In this document: positions 45,655 through 56,886 of the stretch, piece by piece | How the letters are laid out: each line of letters opens with the position of its first letter | How positions within the stretch are numbered: the stretch's first letter is position 1 | Source: Nostoc sp. HK-01 | Lineage (GTDB): Bacteria > Cyanobacteriota > Cyanobacteriia > Cyanobacteriales > Nostocaceae | Assembly (NCBI GenBank): GCA_003990705.1 | Contig: AP018318.1 | Location: 744,001 to 808,000, forward strand | DNA length: 64,000 bases | Direction: 5' to 3' | Position numbers and translations under genes: made by a program | Notes under the pieces: generated by a model | Told to the model about the DNA's origin: nothing | What the model saw: the letters and a program-made list of their open reading frames with translations, nothing else | The model's database searches: none

Positions 45655-46878
45655 ATGCCAACCTTTGTTGCCCGCATTCGTGATTCTCAAGGCAAATCTC
45701 GAACTGAAAAAATTGTTGCTGAATCTTTAGCACAAGCTCGAACTAATCTCAGAGATAAAGGTTTTGTAGTTCAAGAACTCAAACAATCTCAAGGCTTGCC
45801 ACTCAGTTTTGACTTTAAAAAATTTCAGAATTCTTTTGTTAAGGTGCCGATTAAAGAAAAAGCTGTTTTTTCTCGACAACTTGCTACTTTGGTAAATGCT
45901 GGAGTAGCAATTGTCAGAGGTTTGGGAGTACTAGCCGATCAGTGTACTAATCCTAAAATGAAACAAGCACTCATTGATATTAGTAATGATGTGCAAAGCG
46001 GTGTCAACCTTTCTGATTCAATGCGGAAGCATCCTGACTGTTTTGATGGTTTGTATGTCAGTATGATTCAAGCTGGAGAAGTTGGGGGTGTTTTAGATGA
46101 AGTACTCAATCGTTTAGCTAAATTACTAGAGGATGTAGCTAGATTACAAAACCAAATTAAATCAGCACTAGCTTATCCAACAGTGGTAGGTTTTATTGCG
46201 GTGAGTATCTTTGTCGGGATGACAGTTTTTCTTTTGCCTATTTTTGCCAAAATCTTCATAGAAATAGGTACAGAATTACCTCCTTTAACGCAATTTTTGA
46301 TGACATGTAGTGAAATCTTAAGAAGTTGGAAATCTTTTTTCATCGTTGGCACATTTGTTGCCGGAAAATTTGCTTATGCACAATACTACAAAACACGCGT
46401 CGGCAGAGAAACAATTGATCGCTTATCTCTCAAAATGCCTTTATTTGGCGATTTGATTCAAAAATCTGCGGTAGCTAGATTTAGCCGAACTTTTGGTTCT
46501 TTAACTCGTTCAGGTGTGCCAATTTTGACTTCTTTAGAAATTGTGCGAGATACATCAGGAAATCAAGTAATTGCTAATGCTATTGATGCTGCTCGTGTAG
46601 AAATTCAACAAGGCGGGATGATTAGCGTTGCTTTACAAAAAGCGAATGTCTTTCCAGCAATGTCAATACAAATGATTAGTATTGGGGAAGAAACTGGAGA
46701 ATTAGATGGGATGTTAATGAAGGTTGCTGATTTCTATGAAGATGAAGTTGAACAAGCGGTAAAAGCCCTAACTAGTGTTTTAGAACCAATTATGATTTTG
46801 GTTTTGGGAAGTATGGTTGGTACTATTTTGATGTCGATGTATCTGCCACTATTCAAAGTGTTTGAAAAGCTGGGATAA
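45655..46878 (+). CDS. pilC: Type IV pilus inner-membrane platform protein PilC
   Basis: The protein has two T2SSF domains (about 70-190 and 270-395): FSRQLATLVNAGVAIVRGL and FSRTFGSLTRSGVPILTSLE are the homologous starts, and both are followed by GEETG-type ends (QAGEVGGVLDEVL; IGEETGELDGML). Membrane segments lie after each half. It links the PilB/PilT motors to the pilus. It lies 104 bp after pilT. Confidence 0.96.
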   Translation: MPTFVARIRDSQGKSRTEKIVAESLAQARTNLRDKGFVVQELKQSQGLPLSFDFKKFQNSFVKVPIKEKAVFSRQLATLVNAGVAIVRGLGVLADQCTNPKMKQALIDISNDVQSGVNLSDSMRKHPDCFDGLYVSMIQAGEVGGVLDEVLNRLAKLLEDVARLQNQIKSALAYPTVVGFIAVSIFVGMTVFLLPIFAKIFIEIGTELPPLTQFLMTCSEILRSWKSFFIVGTFVAGKFAYAQYYKTRVGRETIDRLSLKMPLFGDLIQKSAVARFSRTFGSLTRSGVPILTSLEIVRDTSGNQVIANAIDAARVEIQQGGMISVALQKANVFPAMSIQMISIGEETGELDGMLMKVADFYEDEVEQAVKALTSVLEPIMILVLGSMVGTILMSMYLPLFKVFEKLG

Positions 46879-46972
46879 AAGGCGAAAGGATGAGGTTTGA
46901 TCCTTCATCCTTCACACTAGCCTGCGGCAAGGCACCTAAAAGGTGTCTATATACTTCATATTTGATAAAATT

Positions 46973-47530
46973 ATGCCTGTGCAGAAATCTCATTACGAAG
47001 CCAGCTTGGCAGAGTATAGCAATCATCAAGCGGCGATCGCACTACTCAAACAACACCGACCATATCTAGAAATGATTCCGAGTTTACGCCGCCCAGATGA
47101 AAGCGTAATTACTATTCCTCTGCCAATTGTTCGCTTGCGTAATAATATGTCAGCAACTCCACAAGTAACTTGTCTACCTTGTGATGTGGCAATTTTAATG
47201 TGTGATCCAGAATGGAAAGTTAAAACTGGAGCCGAGATTTTAATATTTATTCACCGTCCCCATGAAGACTTTTCTGATTTATTGGGACGTTGGCGACAAA
47301 CTCAAGTTTTTTTAGATCAAGACTATGAATGGTTAATGCCTCCTCGTCATAGTCATGTATTAAGTGAAGGTGCAAATACTATATATCCGTTGTTTTTGGT
47401 GTTTAGTGAAACATCAGAACGTATTCAAAGAGGTCTTTTAGGTGCAGAACTACCTTTTGTTATGCAAACATCATATTTGCTATTGGAAGAAGAGCGAAGA
47501 GAGGAAGAGGGACTAGAGGCTAGGGAATAG
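46973..47530 (+). CDS. Conserved hypothetical protein, about 185 residues
   Basis: I do not recognise the family. The ATG at 46973 is preferred over the upstream codon at 46943. The product is a soluble mixed alpha/beta protein without Cys-rich or membrane segments, with a Glu/Arg-rich tail (EEERREEEGLEARE). Notable conserved-looking parts are IPLPIVRLRNNM, LMCDPEWKVKTGAEILIF and LLGRWRQTQVFLDQDYEWLMP. It follows pilC by 94 bp on the same strand and might be co-expressed. Confidence 0.7.
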   Translation: MPVQKSHYEASLAEYSNHQAAIALLKQHRPYLEMIPSLRRPDESVITIPLPIVRLRNNMSATPQVTCLPCDVAILMCDPEWKVKTGAEILIFIHRPHEDFSDLLGRWRQTQVFLDQDYEWLMPPRHSHVLSEGANTIYPLFLVFSETSERIQRGLLGAELPFVMQTSYLLLEEERREEEGLEARE

Positions 47531-47631
47531 AGGCTAGAGAAAGGGTTTAGATGGGTAAAAACAGATCCAAAATATGATGAATCATTTTCATTCATATAAT
47601 CTCTAAGCCCTAATCTGTAACCTCTAGCCTG

Positions 47632-48636
47632 TTATTTTACAAATTGAGGCATGATTTCAGCAGCGGTAAAGATGCCGTAAATGCCTCGTTGATGTAGTTG
47701 TATGCCAGCTTTGAGATAACCAAAAGCAGGGCCGCAGACATTCGCTGCCATACTGGTTTCATCGCCTAATGTAAAGGTATGGGTGGAAATTTTGCCTTCA
47801 AAGGTGCGCCCTGTAACTTTAACATTGGTGCTGAGGGGCTTTTTAGGATTGCGGGTATCAACTACACCGCCTACTGTAACGCGATCGCGTGATACGATTC
47901 CTGCTAACTCTAACATCACATCATCGGCGTGTTCCATGTTCTCTAAGGTCAGCACGCCGTTTGTTTTGTCTAGTAATGCTTCTACCTCTGCATCAGTCAT
48001 TGACCGCGCAACTTCTACGGTATAACCAGGGATATGACCAATATCTTCCCGAACGGTAGCGCGGTAAGCTTCCCAGTTAGCAATACCTACACCAAAGGTA
48101 ATCTCGACTTTGTGAATTTCGGCATAGCTTTGGGCGGCTAAAGCAGCAGCAGCGGTTAACAGTCCTGGTGTTGCACCACAGCCTGTCATGTAGGTGATAC
48201 CTGCGGCTTGCAGTTCTTCTTTCATCGCAATTAGCTGTTCTACTGCACTGGTGCGTTTGATTGCATCTACCAACACACCACGCCAACCAGATTTAATAAA
48301 CTGTCGGGCTACGGAAGGAATAAAATCATTGGGTAAGTTGGGTAAAGCTAAAAAGTACCCATCTACAGGTTGGGCGCTATCGATTAACTCTTGAATACTG
48401 TTGTTAGTTAATGTACCAACTGGTTCTAAATAACCTACAGAACCTTGAGACTGATAAGTGGCAATGTTTTCTTGAAAATTTAAACCTTCAGCAGCGTAGG
48501 CGTAGCCTTTTTGATCTGCTACGGCTACTAAAGTCATTTCTCGTTTACCAGCAAGTACCTTGGCGGCTGCTTGTCCGAGTCCACCGAAACCCAATACTCC
48601 TACACGTAGCGCTGGCGTAATATTTGCTGTACTCAT
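47632..48636 (-). CDS. Saccharopine-dehydrogenase-like NAD(P) oxidoreductase
   Basis: The Rossmann start [19 protein letters not shown] binds the dinucleotide; [38 protein letters not shown] and the C-terminal [18 protein letters not shown] follow, as in the cyanobacterial saccharopine-dehydrogenase-like group (about 334 residues). Members of the wider superfamily reduce carbon-nitrogen links in lysine or carboxyspermidine synthesis, but for this branch the substrate is not known. ATG 48636 is chosen. Alone on the minus strand. Confidence 0.8.
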   Translation of the reverse strand: MSTANITPALRVGVLGFGGLGQAAAKVLAGKREMTLVAVADQKGYAYAAEGLNFQENIATYQSQGSVGYLEPVGTLTNNSIQELIDSAQPVDGYFLALPNLPNDFIPSVARQFIKSGWRGVLVDAIKRTSAVEQLIAMKEELQAAGITYMTGCGATPGLLTAAAALAAQSYAEIHKVEITFGVGIANWEAYRATVREDIGHIPGYTVEVARSMTDAEVEALLDKTNGVLTLENMEHADDVMLELAGIVSRDRVTVGGVVDTRNPKKPLSTNVKVTGRTFEGKISTHTFTLGDETSMAANVCGPAFGYLKAGIQLHQRGIYGIFTAAEIMPQFVK

Positions 48637-48988
48637 AGTCAATTACTTAAGTTGAATCAAAAGCTTTGAGTCTCAACCATCTTGGCTGATGGTGTAGACG
48701 TTTTGCGGTTTGCCGTTAGGCATCGCTCAAAGCTATAAAGGTTAATTATGCTTTATTATCCTGGTTTCTTCCCCAACCAGTTTAGTTTTTTTATCAGAAA
48801 TTTTTGCTGAGTTATTTAGGCTTGAGCAAATTTTCACGCTACACCGCCTCACTAGAAAGCTCAAAACTGATAAGACTAAGAGTACGAGCTTAAATCATGG
48901 GTTTAATTCAAAATTCTGTTATTTCTCAAGATTTTGTGTGAACTATAACATTACAGTCCACATTGGCATCATCTTGGAGTATTGCATC
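48637..48988. other. Divergent region before the orphan nuclease
   Basis: Contains REP-like pieces (GTAGACGTTTTGCGGTTTGC near 48702-48721) and AT-rich tracts. No gene seen; start regions of the two divergent genes must be here. Confidence 0.5.
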
Positions 48989-50116
48989 ATGGATTTTGTT
49001 GATCAAGTCAGAGCCTTTGCATCTACAATTCCTGCAAAATTAGGCAGCATCAAAACTGAGGAAGCTACAAAACACTTTCTAATCATGCCTTTTATTCAGC
49101 AAATCTTAGGGTATGATGCCTTTAACCCAGATGAAGTAATGCCTGAATATGATGCAAATGTAGGAGCTTCCACAAATTACAAACTAGATTATGCCATATT
49201 CCAGAACAGTCAACCAGCAATGCTGATTGAGTGCAAACGCTATGGTGCTGACTTTAAGAATGATCGTGAATGGAGTCAGTTATTTGCTTATTTTATGGCA
49301 ACGGATGCGCGAATTGGTGTATTAACAGATGGAGTAATATACAAATTCTATGCTGATTTAGAAAGACCTAATAAGATGGATAAAACTCCATTCTTAGAAT
49401 TAGATTTACTAAATTTAAATGAATCAGCTATTCGTGAGCTTTCTAAGTTAACTAAATTAGCATTTAACGTCAATGAAGCTATTATAGCCGCATCAGAGTT
49501 AAAGTATGTTGGTGGGATCAAGACTCTGCTCAAAAAACAAGTTGAAGAACCTAAGAGCGAGTTTGTTAAATATTTTTTTAAAGAGTTATGTCCTGAGAAT
49601 AATTTTGTAGGTCAATTGAAAGATGAGTTTACTGGATATACACAAAGGGCTATTAAGGAATTTATTCGAGAGGAAATTGAAAATCTTTTAGACGAAGCAA
49701 CAGGACGTTCAAAAACAAAACAAGAAACTACCATCCCAACGGAACCACAAATAGAACCAGAACTGACAACTAAACAATCTGAGTTCTCAGATGAAGAAAG
49801 AGAAGGATATTACATTCTTAAGTCGATTTTGTGCCAAGTAGTAGAGCCAGCAAGAATAACATATAAAGATACAGCTAGTTATTGTAATATTCTGCTAGAC
49901 GGTAATAGTTGGAGACAGATTGTTCGTTTGCATTTTAATAAATCTGATTCTAAAAAGTTAGAGATTTTTTCTCTAGATACCAATGGTACTAGAGTTTCGG
50001 AGAAAGTTTTTATCGATAATGTTAATGAAATTTATCAGTATGCTGATAAGTTCAAGGCAATTGTATCTGCTTATCAACAGCCCCAATTCAGTAACAAAAG
50101 TGCGGCTATAGTTTAA
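48989..50116 (+). CDS. Orphan type I restriction HsdR_N-like nuclease protein
   Basis: The protein starts MDFVDQVRAFASTIPAKLG at ATG 48989 and has a PD-(D/E)xK nuclease core: Asp67 in NYKLDYAIF and E81-x-K83 in LIECKRYG, with EATKHFLIMPFIQQILGYD before it. It resembles the N-terminal nuclease domain of HsdR, but at 375 residues has no helicase part and no hsdM/hsdS genes nearby. A charged linker and a C-terminal domain of about 120 residues (EREGYYILKSIL...) follow. It may be a stand-alone defence or repair nuclease. Confidence 0.85.
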   Translation: MDFVDQVRAFASTIPAKLGSIKTEEATKHFLIMPFIQQILGYDAFNPDEVMPEYDANVGASTNYKLDYAIFQNSQPAMLIECKRYGADFKNDREWSQLFAYFMATDARIGVLTDGVIYKFYADLERPNKMDKTPFLELDLLNLNESAIRELSKLTKLAFNVNEAIIAASELKYVGGIKTLLKKQVEEPKSEFVKYFFKELCPENNFVGQLKDEFTGYTQRAIKEFIREEIENLLDEATGRSKTKQETTIPTEPQIEPELTTKQSEFSDEEREGYYILKSILCQVVEPARITYKDTASYCNILLDGNSWRQIVRLHFNKSDSKKLEIFSLDTNGTRVSEKVFIDNVNEIYQYADKFKAIVSAYQQPQFSNKSAAIV

Positions 50117-50236
50117 TAGATGTGGAAAGCGATCGCATCTTGGAAAAATCAGCCTTTAGCCTGACAGTTAGTTGAGCAAAGGTAATAATTTATGGTCAGG
50201 GCGATCACAACTGGTCATCAAAGTTAAAATTAAACT

Positions 50237-50827
50237 ATGACACAGGCACTTGAACCAAAAATCTACACATCCCAGGAGTATCTTGAACTGGAGATTGCAT
50301 CCCAAACGCGTAGTGAATATCGTAATGGAGCAATTATTCCCATGACTGGCGGTACTCCTGACCATAATGAATTAGCAATTAACTTTGCAGCCCTGTTAAA
50401 ATCTAGTTTACGCGGCAAACCCTACCGTATTTTTGCCACTGATCAACGCCTTTGGGTTCCCAATCGTAATATCTATACTTATCCTGATGTCATGGTTGTA
50501 GAAAAACCTTTACAACTACAAACAGGACGCAGTGATACAGTGATTAATCCTTGTTTGATTGCTGAAGTTCTCTCTAAATCAACACAAGATTACGATCACG
50601 GCGAAAAGTTTTCGGCATACCGTACCATTGAAAATTTCTGCGAATATTTACTCATCGATCAATACAGTATTCATGTAGAACATTATGTGAAAACTGCTGC
50701 TAATCAATGGCTACTCTCAGAATACTATGATCCTCATATCACACTGTCTTTGAATACTTTTGATGCTCATATTTCAATTATCGATATCTATGAAAATATT
50801 GATATTGATTCTCTGAAAAAGGATTAA
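50237..50827 (+). CDS. Uma2-family nuclease-fold protein 1
   Basis: The Uma2 pattern is complete: YLELEIASQTRSEYRNGAII, GGTPDHNELAINF, TYPDVMVV (Asp84), CLIAEVLSKST (Glu110), YDHGEKFSAYR (Lys124) and FCEYLLID. These residues form a PD-(D/E)xK-like site. Uma2 genes are numerous in cyanobacteria with unknown biological role. It abuts the second Uma2 gene with no gap. Confidence 0.92.
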   Translation: MTQALEPKIYTSQEYLELEIASQTRSEYRNGAIIPMTGGTPDHNELAINFAALLKSSLRGKPYRIFATDQRLWVPNRNIYTYPDVMVVEKPLQLQTGRSDTVINPCLIAEVLSKSTQDYDHGEKFSAYRTIENFCEYLLIDQYSIHVEHYVKTAANQWLLSEYYDPHITLSLNTFDAHISIIDIYENIDIDSLKKD

Positions 50828-51409
50828 ATGATGGTTGCTTTACCCGATCGCATTTTAATAAGTGCAGAGGAATATCTAATTTGGGAACCTACCCAAGAGC
50901 AACGCTACGAGTATTGGGATGGTGAAGTTGTAGCCATGAGTGGCGGTACGCGCAACCACAACCGAGTTTCTCTCAATTTCTCGAAGCTTTTAGATGATGC
51001 TTTAGCCGATTGCTCATGTGAAGTATACATCGTAGATGTGAAGGTGCAGGTAGAACCGGGACAGAAATATTTTTATCCTGATGTGGTGGTGACTTGCGAT
51101 GATCGCGATGATGATCCACAGTTAGTACAATTTCCCTGCTTGATTATTGAAGTGCTGTCACCTTCAACGGAAGCAGTTGATCGAGGGAAGAAGTTTGCCA
51201 AATATCGCCAATCTCCAACATTGCAAGAATATGTCTTAGTACAAGTAGCACAATCTGGTGTAGAAGTCTTTCGCCGCAATGAACAGGGGAAATGGGTATT
51301 GTCGGATTATAATTTGGGCGACAGATTGCTACTAGAATCGATAAATGTCGAAATAGCGATCGCTGATTTGTACCGACAAGTTGAGTTTGAAGCCGAAGCA
51401 ACCGACTGA
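50828..51409 (+). CDS. Uma2-family nuclease-fold protein 2
   Basis: A second Uma2 protein of 193 residues (first two codons are both ATG) starts directly after the stop of the first. It has YEYWDGEVVAMSGGTRNHNRV, YPDVVVTC (Asp85), CLIIEVLSPST (Glu108), VDRGKKFAKYR and LQEYVLV. Similarity to its neighbour is only moderate, so they are an old pair, not a recent copy. Together with the HsdR-like gene they form a run of three restriction-endonuclease-fold genes. Confidence 0.92.
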   Translation: MMVALPDRILISAEEYLIWEPTQEQRYEYWDGEVVAMSGGTRNHNRVSLNFSKLLDDALADCSCEVYIVDVKVQVEPGQKYFYPDVVVTCDDRDDDPQLVQFPCLIIEVLSPSTEAVDRGKKFAKYRQSPTLQEYVLVQVAQSGVEVFRRNEQGKWVLSDYNLGDRLLLESINVEIAIADLYRQVEFEAEATD

Positions 51410-51750
51410 CTCTACCTGAATCGTCAGTATGATATGCAGATACTCTCCATATAATTTAGCTATGCTGCTGGTGATGTTGATTAGGCAGCAGTGTTAAAGA
51501 TTGTGCGATCGCTAACAGTACAAGTTTCCCATATCTGCTCAAAATCTTCCACACTGTAATGCACGAGAAATTTATTTTAGTCAGGCGATCGCTAATTTCT
51601 CACAATGTTACAAAATTCTTGAATAACCCTTGTGGGGTGAGCGACAGATTTTGCCAACGCTCACCCTCAAATTTTTAGAGCCAAAACAGTCTCTATCAGT
51701 AGTCATAAATTTAACTTATAGCTTTATTAAGTAAATATTTCTGAAATCCC
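51410..51750. other. Upstream region of psbA
   Basis: Non-coding, with two HIP1-like GCGATCGC/GCGATCGCT octamers and AT-rich tracts. No regulatory motif beyond the promoter reported next. Confidence 0.5.
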
Positions 51751-51805
51751 TTTACAAAAAGCAATAATTACCTTTAAGATATGTAACAACAGGTGAAAAC
51801 ACCTG
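51751..51805 (+). promoter_or_regulatory. psbA promoter and 5' leader hairpin
   Basis: TTTACA (51751-51756) and TAAGAT (51775-51780), spaced 18 bp, form a sigma70-like promoter; transcription would begin near 51787. The leader then has the small inverted repeat CAGGTG/CACCTG (51790-51795, 51800-51805). ATG is at 51837. There is no clear Shine-Dalgarno. Confidence 0.65.
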
Positions 51806-51806
51806 A

Positions 51807-52919
<1,113 letters not shown>

Positions 52920-52955
52920 TTTTCTGACCTAGAAGCAATAACTAATGTGTGAATG

Positions 52956-52985
52956 AAAGGCGCTCTCCTTGAGGAGAGCGCCTTT
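52956..52985 (+). terminator. psbA terminator
   Basis: Perfect 13-bp stem AAAGGCGCTCTCC/GGAGAGCGCCTTT with loop TTGA, followed by TTTAG, 36 bp after the psbA stop. A textbook intrinsic terminator. Confidence 0.95.
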
Positions 52986-53126
52986 TTAGTTTGGGTTTGA
53001 ACATTCTGAGCATTTTAAAATGCAGCGTTTTTTCTCAGTCACTGGGAGCAGGAGCTTTAGGGAATTTGATACACTAGCTAAAATTTGAAATTATTCCAGC
53101 TGGTAGCTCTAGGCTGATAAATAAAT

Positions 53127-54782
53127 ATGAGTGACGCTTTATTTTGTATAGAAAATTTACGAGTTGCTTATCCTCAGCGCGGTGGGGAAGAACTTAGTTG
53201 GGCGGTGGATGATGTATCTTTGACACTACAACCTGGGGAAAGAATGGGTTTGGTGGGGGAGTCTGGTTGTGGTAAATCTACTTTGGGAAGGGCAGTAATG
53301 CGGTTGTTACCGTCATCCAGCCGGATTGAGGGACGAGTAACTTTTCAAGGAGAGCCAGTATTTGATTTAACACCAACTCAGTTGCGGAAATTTCGGGGAG
53401 AAGTAGTAGCATTAATTTTCCAAGATCCGATGACGCGCCTTGACCCGTTAATGACGATTGGTAAACATTGTCTGGAAACTTTGCAAGCACATTCCCCAGA
53501 GTTATCAGCCAAGGAAGCCAAAGAAAAAGCGCTGGCGACTTTAGAAAAGGTAAAAATCCCGGCGAGTAGGTGGAATCAGTACCCTCATGAGTTTAGCGGT
53601 GGGATGCGACAACGGGTAGCGATCGCTCTTGCCCTCCTCCTAAATCCTAAGTTAATTGTGGCTGATGAACCTACCACTAGTTTAGATGTCACTGTTTCAG
53701 CCCAGATTTTACAAGAATTAACACGTCTGTGTGCTGAAGAAAATATGGCGCTGTTGCTAATTTCTCACGATTTGGCAATGGTAGCAGAATATTGCGATCG
53801 CATCGGCGTAATGTACAAGGGCAAAATGGTAGAAATGGGTGCCACTACATCGGTATTTGGCAACCCCCAGCATGAATATACGCGATCGCTTCTGCAAGCA
53901 GCTTTGCACATTCAAACAGTTGATGAGGTAACTGAAGACTGGGGATTAGGCAATGAGGAAAATATTTCTCAAACGCCTATTTTGCGTGTCACAGAACTCA
54001 AGCAACACTACACCATAGAGCCTAACTTTATTGAACGACTGTTTAAAGCTGAAAGTCAAACAATCAAAGCCGTAGATGGTATTAACCTCGAACTTTATCA
54101 AGGAGAAATTCTCGGCTTAGTTGGTGAGTCGGGTTGCGGTAAAAGCACACTATCGCGGACTATCTTACAGCTAATTCATCCTACATCTGGCAAAGTGGAA
54201 TTTTTGGGTAAGGATTTAACCAAGCTATCGCGGCAAGAAATTCGCTCTTCCCGACGACAGATGCAAATGGTGTTTCAAGACCCACATGCTTGTCTGAATC
54301 CGGCGATGACAGTGGGGCAGAGTATAGGTGATCCTTTGTTAATTCACAATCTTGCTGATGCGGCTAAAGCAAAAGAAGAAGTATTGTGGATGTTGCAAAA
54401 AGTCGGCTTAACACCGCCAGAAGTTTATTATCAACGTTACCCATCAGATTTGTCTGGCGGACAGCAGCAACGGGTAGCGATCGCGCGGGCTTTAATTACT
54501 CGCCCCAAACTGTTGATTTGCGACGAACCGGTGAGTATGTTAGATGCCAGCGTACAGTCGCAAGTTCTGGATTTGATGTTGCAATTAAAGGAAGAATTTG
54601 AGTTAACGTATCTATTTATTACTCATGACTTGTGGTTAGCGAGATTTTTGTGCGATCGCATTGCGGTAATGCACGGTGGTAAAATCGTTGAACTCGGCCC
54701 GACAAAACAAATTTTTGCCAATCCTCAGCACCCGTATACTAAAACTCTACTAGCGGCGGCTCCCCTATTGGCACGGGCTTAG
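53127..54782 (+). CDS. Double ATPase of a peptide/oligopeptide-type ABC transporter
   Basis: Two ABC cassettes in one chain: NBD1 (about 1-255) with GESGCGKST, FSGGMRQRVAIALAL, LIVADEPTTSLD; NBD2 (about 280-551) with GESGCGKST, LSGGQQQRVAIARAL, LLICDEPVSMLD. The C-terminal NPQHPYTKTLLAA after each is the typical oligopeptide-permease end. It resembles a fused DppD-DppF. The permease and binding-protein genes are not adjacent, so it would work with partners elsewhere. The substrate is not known. Confidence 0.95.
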   Translation: MSDALFCIENLRVAYPQRGGEELSWAVDDVSLTLQPGERMGLVGESGCGKSTLGRAVMRLLPSSSRIEGRVTFQGEPVFDLTPTQLRKFRGEVVALIFQDPMTRLDPLMTIGKHCLETLQAHSPELSAKEAKEKALATLEKVKIPASRWNQYPHEFSGGMRQRVAIALALLLNPKLIVADEPTTSLDVTVSAQILQELTRLCAEENMALLLISHDLAMVAEYCDRIGVMYKGKMVEMGATTSVFGNPQHEYTRSLLQAALHIQTVDEVTEDWGLGNEENISQTPILRVTELKQHYTIEPNFIERLFKAESQTIKAVDGINLELYQGEILGLVGESGCGKSTLSRTILQLIHPTSGKVEFLGKDLTKLSRQEIRSSRRQMQMVFQDPHACLNPAMTVGQSIGDPLLIHNLADAAKAKEEVLWMLQKVGLTPPEVYYQRYPSDLSGGQQQRVAIARALITRPKLLICDEPVSMLDASVQSQVLDLMLQLKEEFELTYLFITHDLWLARFLCDRIAVMHGGKIVELGPTKQIFANPQHPYTKTLLAAAPLLARA

Positions 54783-54837
54783 AATTTCAGGGTAAGCAGA
54801 ATGGAACAAGGGAGAGATTACGTCATAACTCGTGGTG

Positions 54838-55953
54838 TTAAGTCAAAACTAAGTTATCTCGATGCACTACGGTATCTGAACCAACATAGCCCAATATTTC
54901 CGGAATTTCTCTAGAGTGACGGCCGCAGATCTTTTGCAGTTCATCGCTGCTGTAGTTTACTAGTCCTCTAGCTATTTCGTTGCCGTGGGTGTCGCACAAT
55001 TGCACAGCTGCTTGGGTGTCAAATTCTCCTTCTACTGCTTTGATACCTGCTGCTAATAATGATTTTCCGGCTTGCGATATGGCTATGATCGCACCCTGAT
55101 CTAAATACAATTTTCCCGCTGGCACAAGTCCGTAAGCTATCCAGCGTTTTCTGGCTGATGTGGGTTCAGGTTGCGGTTCAAAGTGCGTTCCTAAAGGTTC
55201 CCCTTGTAAAATTTTTTCGAGATTGCGGGGAAATCGCCCTTGCGTGATTACTGTTCGTACTCCCGCCGCGATCGCAATTCTGGCGGCGGAGATTTTTGTT
55301 ACCATCCCACCAGTACCCCATTGTGAGCCTTGTCCGCCTGTTTGGATTTGCAGTTTTGCCAATTCTTTAATATTACTGACCAAGGAAATGGGTTTGGCAT
55401 CGGGTACAGAACGGGGATCGGCTGAGTATAATCTGTCTACGTCGGTAAGTAAAAATAGCCAATCGGCTTCTACTAAACTCGCTACTAATGCTGATAGGGT
55501 ATCGTTATCACCAAATTTCAGTTCCTCTACAGCTACGGTGTCATTTTCATTAACTACGGGAATTACACCCAGTCCCAGCAATTCTTTAAAGGTGTTGTAA
55601 ACGTTAAGGTATCGGCTACGCTGTACTAAATCGCTGCGAGTTAGCAAAACTTGGGCAATCGGCTGTTGCAAGGTAGTAAACAAATCATCATATATCCGCA
55701 TTAACCGCCCTTGACCAACTGCGGCTACTGCTTGTTTGAGGGCGATCGCTTTGGGGCGTTCTGTTAAACCCAATCTCGCACAACCAACACCCACCGCACC
55801 AGAGGAAACCAAAATCACTCGATTGCCCTGCTGTCTTAAATTGCACAGTGTTTCTGTTAAAGTTGCGATCGTAGACAGTGCTAATTGCCCTGTTTCTGGT
55901 TGGGTCAGGCTAGAAGTGCCGATTTTAACGACAATCGTTTTGGTCATGGTCAA
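54838..55953 (-). CDS. proB: Glutamate 5-kinase ProB
   Basis: The amino-acid kinase domain (1-260) starts [11 protein letters not shown] and has [56 protein letters not shown] and [15 protein letters not shown]; a C-terminal PUA domain (about 280-365) follows. ProB makes glutamyl-5-phosphate, the first step of proline synthesis. Its 371 residues are normal. proA is not in the window. Confidence 0.96.
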   Translation of the reverse strand: MTMTKTIVVKIGTSSLTQPETGQLALSTIATLTETLCNLRQQGNRVILVSSGAVGVGCARLGLTERPKAIALKQAVAAVGQGRLMRIYDDLFTTLQQPIAQVLLTRSDLVQRSRYLNVYNTFKELLGLGVIPVVNENDTVAVEELKFGDNDTLSALVASLVEADWLFLLTDVDRLYSADPRSVPDAKPISLVSNIKELAKLQIQTGGQGSQWGTGGMVTKISAARIAIAAGVRTVITQGRFPRNLEKILQGEPLGTHFEPQPEPTSARKRWIAYGLVPAGKLYLDQGAIIAISQAGKSLLAAGIKAVEGEFDTQAAVQLCDTHGNEIARGLVNYSSDELQKICGRHSREIPEILGYVGSDTVVHRDNLVLT

Positions 55954-56131
55954 TGGTCAATGGTCAATGGTGAGCCAGCGCGGTCTTCTCCCAAAGGGAG
56001 AGGCTAACGCCCGCCGTAGGATGCCCAAAGGGCTGTAGGGGGTTTCCCCCATGAGGGACTGGTGTTAGCGCAGCGTTAGCGACGTTAGGAGCGTCACCCC
56101 GAAGGGGTCAATGGTCAATGGTCAATGGTTA
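55946..56131. repeat. Tandem TCAATGG heptamers flanking a REP cluster
   Basis: GGTCAATGGTCAATGG tandem heptamers lie at 55946-55970 and again at 56107-56131. Between them is a REP cluster of palindromic pieces such as TCTCCCAAAGGGAGA, CCCAAAGGG and GTTAGCGCAGCGTTAGCG. The unit may be a composite insertion, with the heptamers as flanks. Nothing coding. Confidence 0.75.
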
Positions 56132-56166
56132 CTTTTGACTTTAGACTCTTGACTCTGGACTAAAAA

Positions 56167-56206
56167 GTAAAGCGCCAATCCTTCTATAGTGAAGGTGACG
56201 CTTTAC
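56167..56206 (-). terminator. Terminator after the YqeG-like gene
   Basis: Outer arms GTAAAGCG/CGCTTTAC and inner arms CCTTC/GAAGG make one imperfect long hairpin; on the minus strand it is followed by TTTTTAG. It lies 135 bp beyond the stop of the gene at 56341. Confidence 0.7.
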
Positions 56207-56340
56207 CAGTTTATAGTTATTTGCTATTTACTAGGGTCTTTTTTGGCTGACCCCATGTTATTAATACTTATAATCTCCCATTTTGTGTGTTTCTAAATCA
56301 TCCTTAATTATTTCTTTAGCTTTCTTTTCCTGACGATTTG

Positions 56341-56886
56341 TTACTTTTTGTGAATTGTGTTTTGCTTGGGAGTGATAGAGGCTCCCAAAATTTCGGAAAA
56401 CCAAACTTCAAAATTTCTCACAGGATGGGAACGCAGTGCAGCATCGGGGTGAATAATCGGTTCTACGAGAATTGTAAACATTCCCAGACGATTCCCGGCT
56501 AAAACATCAGTAAATAAGCGATCGCCCACCATACCCACTTGATGTGCAGGTAAATCCATTGATTGCAGAGCCGCTCTAATTTTCCGGCGAGAGGGCTTGG
56601 CTGCACCTAAGTAGTAAGGTAAGTTCAAAGAACGGGCAATGCTGCCAATGCGAGATTCACTTAAGTTATTGCTCACTAACCACAAATCAACGTTCATGCG
56701 GATTTCTTCTACCCATTGTCTCAATTCTGGTGAAGGAGTCCCGACTGTAAAGGGAACTAAAGTTTCATCTACATCTAAAACTAGTCCCTTCAGCCCATAT
56801 TGTTGAATAATTTTTTTAGTCAATCGCAATACTGAACCGTGTAAAATCAAGTCAGGCTGTAAGAGATTGTTCCAAGTCATAGACAA
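56341..56886 (-). CDS. YqeG-family HAD phosphatase (class IIIA)
   Basis: The motif LVLDVDETLVPF (motif I, DxD) and MVGDRLFTDVLAGNRLGM (motif IV), with WLVSNN (motif II) and the Lys in GAAKPSRRKI, define YqeG/HAD-IIIA proteins; the length of 181 residues is normal. Members include a phosphatidylglycerophosphate phosphatase in other organisms, a possible role here. It is followed on the minus strand by proB, and the order YqeG-DUF3727-RuvX is typical for cyanobacteria. Confidence 0.9.
   Translation of the reverse strand: MSMTWNNLLQPDLILHGSVLRLTKKIIQQYGLKGLVLDVDETLVPFTVGTPSPELRQWVEEIRMNVDLWLVSNNLSESRIGSIARSLNLPYYLGAAKPSRRKIRAALQSMDLPAHQVGMVGDRLFTDVLAGNRLGMFTILVEPIIHPDAALRSHPVRNFEVWFSEILGASITPKQNTIHKK

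Noticed and set aside
55160-55600. Long open frame of about 146 codons antisense to proB
   Set aside because: It is the shadow of a strong proB coding sequence; Ser/Pro-rich nonsense composition.
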